From assembly GCA_022707665.1 (NCBI GenBank), contig JAKJAE010000154.1:1-6671 (forward strand): a DNA stretch of 6,671 bases, written 5' to 3'. The notes under the pieces were generated by a model. It was not told where the DNA came from. It was given only the letters and a program-made list of their open reading frames with translations, and did no database searches. The stretch comes from Chloroflexota bacterium (GTDB lineage: Bacteria; Chloroflexota; Anaerolineae; B4-G1; SLSP01). Each line of letters begins with the position of its first letter. Within the stretch, counting starts at the first letter, position 1. A program made the position numbers and the translations under genes. Below, piece after piece: positions 1 through 4,499 of this stretch.

Positions 1-297
1 CTTCTCCTTCTTGAGCGACTCCAACTGCACCTGCAGCTCGTGGGCGCGATGCTGGAGCTCCTTGGTCGCCTCGTCCATCTTGCTCCGGACGTCGGCCAGC
101 AGTGATTCGGCCTTCGACCGCGCCTCTTCGGCCTTCTGGGTCGCCTGCTCCGTCAACTCGATCGACTTCTGATGAATCTGGTCGCGAGTCTCTTCGCCCG
201 ACTGGGGCGCGAACAGGAGCCCAACCGCTGTGCCGACCAGGGCACCAAAGAAAAAGCCAACGACGAACGTCCCAAAATCGCTATCCTGCTTGGCCAT
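1..297 (-). CDS. YtxH domain-containing protein (3' end beyond window)
   Basis: The first 99 residues are visible; the reading frame is open at base 1, so the protein continues outside the window. Residues about 9-30 form a glycine-rich hydrophobic segment (FVVGFFFGALVGTAVGLLFA) followed directly by APQSGEETR at 30-38. This small-residue membrane helix ending in an AP-SG-ETR signature is the hallmark of the YtxH / gas-vesicle-like family. From about residue 39 the chain is highly charged, rich in A, E, K, Q and R, and predicted to be a long amphipathic coiled coil (for example EEARSKAESLLADVRSKMDE). The start is ATG at 297, with AGGGAGGT about 6 bases upstream. The start lies inside the 3' end of the preceding gene (17-bp overlap), so the two are probably co-translated. 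Family members are small membrane-anchored proteins often linked to general stress in Firmicutes; no enzymatic role is known, and the function here is inferred only by family. Confidence 0.9.
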   Translation of the reverse strand, partial: MAKQDSDFGTFVVGFFFGALVGTAVGLLFAPQSGEETRDQIHQKSIELTEQATQKAEEARSKAESLLADVRSKMDEATKELQHRAHELQVQLESLKKEK

Positions 298-826
298 TGC
301 TGTTACCTCCCTTGGAACCGGTATCCACACGTTTCGCGTCGCGCCGTCGCGTCGCCTTCACCACTCCGCGCACGTTGCCCAACACCTGCCCCACAGCCGA
401 GGTAAACCCCGCAAACTTGATGATCGGGGAGACCACGGTGTGGCTCATAAACTCCGTGGTGCCCCTCACCGTTGATGCTGTGTCATTGACTGCGTGGAGC
501 AGGGGCTGCACCTCGTCCCGTAGGACCTGGATCAGCACCTGAATCTGAAACAACAGGATGATCAACGCCAGGCCGATGAGGAAAGTCTCCACGGCTACCA
601 GGACGATCGCGATATCTCGCACGACCTGGGTTGCCACGGGAAACTTCGCCATCAAGACGATCATCGCGACGAGCAAGATCAGGAAGCCCACCGCACCACC
701 GATGATCCTCATCTGTGTTCGCTTCGCGGCACGCTCCTCCGCCGTCAGGGGTTTGGAGATGCCCTGGCTCTCCACGCGCTCCTCCCCAGAGGGAGTTTGG
801 CGAACTTGCGATGTGTCAGACTCCAT
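281..826 (-). CDS. Small two-TM membrane protein of unknown function, paired with YtxH protein
   Basis: This encodes a 181-residue protein. The ATG at 826 was chosen over an upstream in-frame start near 970 because AAGGAGGT sits about 4-5 bases before it, and because the upstream extension would run through the promoter. The N-terminus (1-38) is polar and charged, probably cytoplasmic. Hydrophobic segments lie at about 40-60 and 71-101, and the second runs into an amphipathic helix (IQVLIQVLRDEVQPLLHAVN). The conserved-looking block after it (NDTASTVRGTTEFMSHTVVSP at about 114-134) resembles the tail of small Chloroflexota and DUF948-like membrane proteins, where a helix after the membrane segment carries N-T-A-x-T-V-R-G-T. 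The C-terminus is basic and then Gly/Ser/Asn-rich. That Gly/Asn-rich tail is dictated partly by the ribosome binding site of the next gene (codons for SKGGN contain AAGGGAGGTAAC). I do not recognise a named family with certainty. Pairing with a YtxH protein suggests an envelope or stress role. Confidence 0.85.
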   Translation of the reverse strand: MESDTSQVRQTPSGEERVESQGISKPLTAEERAAKRTQMRIIGGAVGFLILLVAMIVLMAKFPVATQVVRDIAIVLVAVETFLIGLALIILLFQIQVLIQVLRDEVQPLLHAVNDTASTVRGTTEFMSHTVVSPIIKFAGFTSAVGQVLGNVRGVVKATRRRDAKRVDTGSKGGNSNGQAG

Positions 827-827
827 G

Positions 828-840
828 GCTACCTCCTTGC
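828..840 (-). promoter_or_regulatory. Strong ribosome binding site
   Basis: On the minus strand this reads GCAAGGAGGTAGC, a near-perfect anti-16S complement 4-5 bases ahead of the ATG at 826. It decides the start of the two-TM protein against a longer in-frame alternative. Confidence 0.8.
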
Positions 841-856
841 ATGACGTGACGACCCA

Positions 857-885
857 ATTGTACCACGCAGTCAGACCCACTACAA
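857..885 (-). promoter_or_regulatory. Sigma-70-type extended -10 promoter
   Basis: On the minus strand a TACAAT box (857-862, five of six consensus bases) is preceded by TGG, which makes an extended -10 (TGn). A weak -35 candidate, TTGTAG (880-885, TTG matching), lies exactly 17 bases upstream. Transcription would start near 850 and give a leader of about 24 bases before the ATG at 826, just enough for the AGGAGGT site. It would drive the two-TM protein and YtxH genes independently of the permease genes upstream. The assignment rests on motif and spacing only. Confidence 0.6.
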
Positions 886-960
886 GGACGGATACGGAGA
901 TAAGGGATACGAAATTAGCGCAAAGCGAAGGGCGCAGATAGGCGCACGCGTCTGCTATGG

Positions 961-999
961 CACCTGGCAATGCCGAAGCTGACCACCAGGTGTGCCAGG
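961..999 (-). terminator. Possible hairpin after the permease-propeller gene (weak terminator)
   Basis: Just after the stop of the fusion gene, the plus-strand segment CACCTGGCA (961-969) can pair in two exclusive ways: CACCTGG with CCAGGTG (986-992), or CCTGGCA with TGCCAGG (993-999). Each gives a perfect 7-bp stem, with loops of about 18 and 23 bases. No U-tract follows, so this is not a canonical intrinsic terminator. The location between two transcription units supports a role in 3'-end formation, but only weakly. Confidence 0.25.
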
Positions 1000-1005
1000 C
1001 TGAAG

Positions 1006-3321
1006 CTACAGCGGGTCACCCAAGGCGATGAGGGTGCCGTCGTCGAAGGCAGCGTAGAGCCTTCCGGGGGCCAGCGCTGCACCGGTGAAGTTGCCGTTCC
1101 GCCGGAACTGTATTCGCCAGATGGCGCGGTTCTGCTCCGGGCCAAAGGCAACACACGACGGCGCGGTATCAAACGAGTTGCTGCAGAAATAGGCGATGTT
1201 GCCGGCGTCCACACCCACCACCTGCCCGGAATCTGCATAGGGAACGCTTAACTTGCTGCTCAGCTCACCTTCGGCAGTGCCCCAGTAGAAGCCCCGGCCC
1301 ATCCCCACCGTCGTGGGGCGCGCGATCAGCCACGGCCGGCCGTCAGCAGAAATCCCTGCGTCGAGGCCCTCCCAGGTGTAGGCTTCCCAGTTGACCACGG
1401 TGACCTCTTCCAGCGTCACTCCCTCACCCACATCGCGGAGCAACCACACATCGTACTGCCAATAGAGCTGACCATCACAGGCGACCACCGCCTGAACCAG
1501 CGGGATGCCCTGTGGAGCCAATCCCAGACCCGCGGAGGTCGGTGAGCCATCGGCAGCATCGAAGGCCAGATTGCGCCAGTAGACCGTCTGACCGTCGGCA
1601 CTCACCCGTGGCGTATCGACCATCGCCGTCCCGGTGATCGGCGTCTTCCAACCCAGGCTGCCATCCGGGTGCACAGCCACCAGACTGCCGGGCGACTTAT
1701 AATAGACATCGCCACTTGGGCCAACCAGCGCTCCGCCGGCCGCCCCCGCATCATCCGATGCGAACTGCCAGCGAACTTGCCCATCGGGCGTCACAGCGAC
1801 GAGGCCCCCATCGATCACGACATAGATGGTCGCATCGCCAGCCAGGGCCGGGGTACCCGTAGGAGGTGCCGGCAGGGCAGCCTCCCACCACACACGGCCA
1901 TCGTCGCCAAACGCGTACAGACGCCCTGAGCGCTCACCCGACTCAGCCAACGCGCTGGCAGCCTGATAGATCACCCCCTGTGCATCGACCACCGGACCAC
2001 CCACAAAGGCGCCATCGACCTCGGCCGACCATTGGACCGTCGTTGTCACAGGGCCTGAAAAACCCACACAGCGCGTGCGCCAGGGGTCGTGTCCCTCGTT
2101 GGCCCAGATGTGTCCGCCTGGCACCTCGAGCCAACGGGCTACGCCGCCGACGGCAGCAGCAGCCGATTCGTCAGCACCAGCAGGAGCCCCAACCCCGGTG
2201 GCTGGCGCAGGGATGCCGACCCCCGCGTCCGGCCCACGGCGGGCCTGCCAACTGACCGCGCTCACACCTGCAGCCACCAGAACCAACCCCATGATGGCGA
2301 CGCGCCCCCAGTGACGCCGCACCAGCCCGGCAGCATCCTCGACCCGCGGAATCCAGTCTCCTGCCGCACGCAGATAGAGACCTCGCGATCCACCCAGCGT
2401 CCGCGTCAGCCGCGCCTGCAGTCCCTCTCCTACCAGGTTGAAAGCGAGCACGATCAAGAACACCACGGACCCCGCAGCGACCATCGCCCAGGGCTCGTCC
2501 AGCACCATCCACACGGTTGCCAGCATCTGCCCCAGTTCCGGCATCTCCGAGATCCGCCGGTACACGAAGTCGTCGACCTCGGCGAAGATGGGGCCACCCA
2601 GATAGTAGCCTAGGAACCCCAACCCTGCCGTCGTGACAACGGCGTGGCTCACCTCGAACGCCAACAACATCCAGATCATGGGCATGACCTGTGGAAGGAT
2701 GTGCAGGACCACGATCTGAGCGCCCGAAGCTCCCAGTGCGCGCGCCGCCTCGACCGCCTCCTGAGCCTTGACTGTACGCGTGCGTTCCCGCACCAACTGC
2801 GCCGTCTCAGCCCAGCCCGTCACAGCCAGCCCGGCCACGAAAGACCATACGCCAAAGCGGAATCCCACCGCCGTGATCACGATCAGCGCCGCGATGAGTG
2901 TCGGCACGGAAAGGGCTGCTGTGATCAGGCAGTCGCACAGCCGCCCCAGGAACCGGTCCGACCACCCCGCCCTAATCCCGACGACGATCCCCAGAACCAT
3001 CCGCACAGCGGCAACCACAACGACCAGGATGATCGTCGGGCGCACCGACCAGAGCAGCCAACTGAAGAGATCCCGTCCCAGCGTGTCGGAACCCAGGAGA
3101 TAGCCCGGAGTGAAAGCGGGATAAGGAGGCGTGACCCACTTGCCGTCGACCTGGATGATCAGATGGTGTTCGCGCGGATCGTTGGGTGCCAAACTTGGTC
3201 CCGCAACGGCCAGGAAGACCACCACCGTGATCAACGCGCTCCCCAGCCAGAGCGGCCAGTTGACACGGCGAGGCCTCGTGGCCCGCGTCGCAGCGTCGCG
3301 TCCCGGGTCGCCCCTAGACAT
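1006..3321 (-). CDS. OppC/DppC-type ABC permease fused to extracytoplasmic PQQ-like beta-propeller
   Basis: A 771-residue protein, against roughly 300 for an ordinary OppC/DppC subunit. The ATG at 3321 is chosen because GAGGAG lies about 7 bases upstream and it overlaps the oppB-like stop by 8 bp. Residues 1-310 are a peptide/nickel-type importer permease. TM1 is at about 24-42, GSDTLGRD at 77-84 is the family's conserved outer-loop motif, and TM segments follow to about 299. The EAA coupling loop is at about 189-213 (EAARALGASG then ILP), where the ATPase docks, and AFNLVGEGL (293-301) matches the usual family end. About 20 unusual residues (241-260) sit between LGFLGY and PELGQML. An extra TM follows at about 339-357, then an Ala/Pro/Gly linker (360-392), then repeats of about 35-45 residues to the end. 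Blade signatures include GRLYAFGDDGRVWW (467), GGLVAVTPDGQVRW (505), GSLVAVHPDGSLGW (545) and GRLYAAFDDGTLIA (753). The early strand near 428-436 may close the ring with the last blade. No PQQ-dehydrogenase catalytic signature was noticed, so this is a BamB-like scaffold or sensor, not an evident enzyme. C713 and C723 could form a disulfide outside the cell. Substrate unknown. Confidence 0.9.
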   Translation of the reverse strand: MSRGDPGRDAATRATRPRRVNWPLWLGSALITVVVFLAVAGPSLAPNDPREHHLIIQVDGKWVTPPYPAFTPGYLLGSDTLGRDLFSWLLWSVRPTIILVVVVAAVRMVLGIVVGIRAGWSDRFLGRLCDCLITAALSVPTLIAALIVITAVGFRFGVWSFVAGLAVTGWAETAQLVRERTRTVKAQEAVEAARALGASGAQIVVLHILPQVMPMIWMLLAFEVSHAVVTTAGLGFLGYYLGGPIFAEVDDFVYRRISEMPELGQMLATVWMVLDEPWAMVAAGSVVFLIVLAFNLVGEGLQARLTRTLGGSRGLYLRAAGDWIPRVEDAAGLVRRHWGRVAIMGLVLVAAGVSAVSWQARRGPDAGVGIPAPATGVGAPAGADESAAAAVGGVARWLEVPGGHIWANEGHDPWRTRCVGFSGPVTTTVQWSAEVDGAFVGGPVVDAQGVIYQAASALAESGERSGRLYAFGDDGRVWWEAALPAPPTGTPALAGDATIYVVIDGGLVAVTPDGQVRWQFASDDAGAAGGALVGPSGDVYYKSPGSLVAVHPDGSLGWKTPITGTAMVDTPRVSADGQTVYWRNLAFDAADGSPTSAGLGLAPQGIPLVQAVVACDGQLYWQYDVWLLRDVGEGVTLEEVTVVNWEAYTWEGLDAGISADGRPWLIARPTTVGMGRGFYWGTAEGELSSKLSVPYADSGQVVGVDAGNIAYFCSNSFDTAPSCVAFGPEQNRAIWRIQFRRNGNFTGAALAPGRLYAAFDDGTLIALGDPL

Positions 3322-4294
3322 CCGGCAACTCCTCTTTGGCAGTAACGCGAAGGCGCGGATCGAGAGTCCGCACAAGCACCGAAGCAATGAAGTCTGCAAT
3401 GAGGAAGATAGCGGCTACAGCCCCCAGCAATGGCGCCAAGAAGCTGGGCTCGAGCAGGTAGGGTGAGCTGGCCATGTTCGTCTTGTCGGCCGGGATAAGG
3501 GCAGACGCCAGGAACCTGCCAATCCCGGGCCAGAAGAAGAGCCACTCGACAAGGATGAGATCGGCCACCAGCGTCCGCAGCGATGTGGCGATGGTCAGAG
3601 CCACAGGCGCCAGGACGTTCCTGAAGGCGTGCCGACGCTTGACGGTTCCGCGCCCGTGCCCCAGGCTGCGCGCCGCAACGACGTAGGGCTTCTGCAGCTC
3701 CCCCGTCAGCAACGTGGCCGTCACCTGGGCTGTCTGAACGGTGGGACGCGCCATCAAAGCCAGCACGGGGAACACCAGATGCCGGTCCCAACCAAAGCCC
3801 GTCAAAGGGAATGGTAGGCCACCGCTCCCCTTGCGTACGAACGCATAGGCCACCGATAGCAGAATGAGCAGGCTACCAACGTAGAAGCTGGGCATAGCCA
3901 GCCCCAGTGTCGATAACGCTGTGAGCCAACCTGCAGGGCGCAGTCGGGACCATCGGGCGGCTGCAATGCCCAGGCCGAGACCCAGCGGAATACTCACGAG
4001 GAGTGCGATACTCAGAAGCCCCAGGCTCGCACCCAGGGCCTGACGCAGTGTCTGGGCAATGCTAGCGCCGCTGCGCAGCGTGCCCATATCAAGTCTCAGG
4101 AGTCCCTGGACATACGTCCCATAGGCCTCCACAAGGGAGCTCGGACGCTCCGAGGCCGCGAGCCGGTTCCGCAACTCGGGATAGCGACTGGCATAGTCCC
4201 ATTGCACAACGTAAGCATATGCATAGGCCAGCGTCACGGCAAGGGCGATGCCCAGAGGAATCATAAGCAGCCGGCGCGTTATGTAGCGTGCCAT
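3314..4294 (-). CDS. OppB/DppB-type ABC transporter permease
   Basis: A 326-residue integral membrane protein of the binding-protein-dependent importer permease family (peptide/nickel/opine class). The N-terminus (MARYITRRLLMIPLG) matches the family's usual start ahead of TM1. TM segments lie at about 8-30, 88-112, 123-150, 172-190, 228-252 and 284-308. The EAA loop, which contacts the ATPase, is at about 204-230 (YVVAARSLGHGRGTVKRRHA then FRNVLAP). VEWLFFWPGIGRFL (249-262) corresponds to the conserved VE-x-x-F-x-x-PG-x-G motif, and the C-terminal DPRLRV (312-317) to the family's DPR ending. The usual PGDP motif after TM1 is not seen; instead there is a charged stretch (DYASRYPELRNRL at 33-45). 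The start is ATG at 4294 behind AGGAAGG. The stop overlaps the next gene's start by 8 bp, so translation of the two permease subunits is coupled. No ATPase or binding-protein gene lies adjacent. Substrate cannot be told from sequence. Confidence 0.92.
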   Translation of the reverse strand: MARYITRRLLMIPLGIALAVTLAYAYAYVVQWDYASRYPELRNRLAASERPSSLVEAYGTYVQGLLRLDMGTLRSGASIAQTLRQALGASLGLLSIALLVSIPLGLGLGIAAARWSRLRPAGWLTALSTLGLAMPSFYVGSLLILLSVAYAFVRKGSGGLPFPLTGFGWDRHLVFPVLALMARPTVQTAQVTATLLTGELQKPYVVAARSLGHGRGTVKRRHAFRNVLAPVALTIATSLRTLVADLILVEWLFFWPGIGRFLASALIPADKTNMASSPYLLEPSFLAPLLGAVAAIFLIADFIASVLVRTLDPRLRVTAKEELPDV

Positions 4295-4336
4295 GGACCT
4301 TCCTGTCCCGATGCCAGATCGAGGGTAGGGCTATCC

Positions 4337-4346
4337 AGCATATGCT
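4337..4346. promoter_or_regulatory. Perfect 10-bp palindrome, possible operator
   Basis: AGCATATGCT is a perfect palindrome. It lies directly downstream of the candidate -10 box (4352-4357), where transcription would begin, the typical place for a repressor site. Symmetry does not extend beyond 10 bp, and no regulator is encoded nearby. Confidence 0.3.
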
Positions 4347-4351
4347 CAACC

Positions 4352-4357
4352 ATTCTA
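4352..4357 (-). promoter_or_regulatory. Candidate -10 box for the permease operon
   Basis: TAGAAT on the minus strand matches five of six bases of TATAAT and lies about 57 bases before the oppB-like ATG. No -35 resembling TTGACA is found at 16-18 bases spacing (GAAGGT at 17), so any such promoter would need an activator or another sigma factor. The CATAGGGT boxes upstream could be such activator sites. Confidence 0.3.
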
Positions 4358-4358
4358 C

Positions 4359-4418
4359 ACCCTATGTGCATCCCACCTTCGCCCATAGGCACACCTGATG
4401 ACCAAAACTGACCCTATG
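4359..4418. repeat. CATAGG-type boxes: two direct CATAGGGT copies and one inverted hexamer
   Basis: On the minus strand CATAGGGT occurs at 4359-4366 and again at 4411-4418, exactly 52 bases apart. The core hexamer CATAGG also appears on the plus strand at 4384-4389. The pattern on the plus strand is CCTATG, 17 bases, CATAGG, 23 bases, CCTATG. Clustering immediately upstream of the candidate -10 suggests transcription factor sites. This is inference, since short motifs can recur by chance. Confidence 0.3.
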
Positions 4419-4428
4419 GCCAGTCGCA

Positions 4429-4450
4429 GACCTGGCTTCTTGGCCAGGCC
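4429..4450 (-). terminator. Stable hairpin after the glycosyltransferase gene
   Basis: On the minus strand GGCCTGGC, a 6-base loop CAAGAA, then GCCAGGTC gives an 8-bp stem with one G-U pair, about 50 bases after the stop codon. The bases following it (TGCGACTGGCC) contain no U-run, so it is an L-shaped or U-less terminator candidate, or an mRNA 3'-end protecting structure. It separates the glycosyltransferase unit from the permease unit. Confidence 0.4.
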
Positions 4451-4499
4451 GGCGTACTGGCGGGCAGAAGCCCCTCCCAGTGCCGTCCCAAAGCGCGCG

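Larger units (their letters stand above)
4295..4499. other. Intergenic regulatory region upstream of the permease pair
   Basis: These 205 bases hold no convincing gene on either strand. From the glycosyltransferase stop toward the permease start they contain a strong hairpin (4429-4450), three CATAGG-type hexamers (4361-4366, 4384-4389, 4413-4418), a candidate -10 box (4352-4357), a 10-bp palindrome (4337-4346), and a small stem CTCGAT/ATCGGG (4307-4323, minus-strand reading, one wobble) just before the AGGAAGG ribosome binding site at about 4298-4304. This fits an independent promoter for the two permease genes. Confidence 0.5.

Noticed and set aside
827..970. N-terminal extension of the two-TM protein by 48 residues, including an extra hydrophobic stretch
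   Set aside because: The extension would cover the extended -10 promoter and the AAGGAGGT site, both of which point to the ATG at 826. The hydrophobic look comes from T-rich promoter DNA.
1006..2140. Propeller as a genuine PQQ-dependent dehydrogenase domain
   Set aside because: The blades show the structural G-x-L-Y-A-x-x-x-DG-x-x-W repeat, but I saw no adjacent-cysteine pair or the catalytic Glu/Asn/Asp signature of those enzymes, and the domain is shorter. A BamB-like structural propeller is the more cautious reading.
2089..2613. 174-codon plus-strand open frame opposite the linker and permease end
   Set aside because: Antisense shadow. The sequence is Pro/Arg/Ser/His-rich without family features.
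2644..3345. 233-codon plus-strand open frame opposite the OppC-like permease
   Set aside because: The translation is low-complexity Arg/His/Pro/Gln-rich sequence, antisense to a well-supported permease, and no ribosome binding site supports it.
3322..3399. Upstream start for the permease-propeller protein (26 extra residues)
   Set aside because: The extra residues (MQTSLLRCLCGL and so on) are not typical of the family. The ATG at 3321 has a good GAGGAG site and gives the usual small overlap with the oppB-like gene.
3231..3791. Overlapping minus-strand frame of 186 codons within the two permease genes
   Set aside because: Out of frame with both permeases and without membrane segments, although the region encodes TM helices in the true frames.
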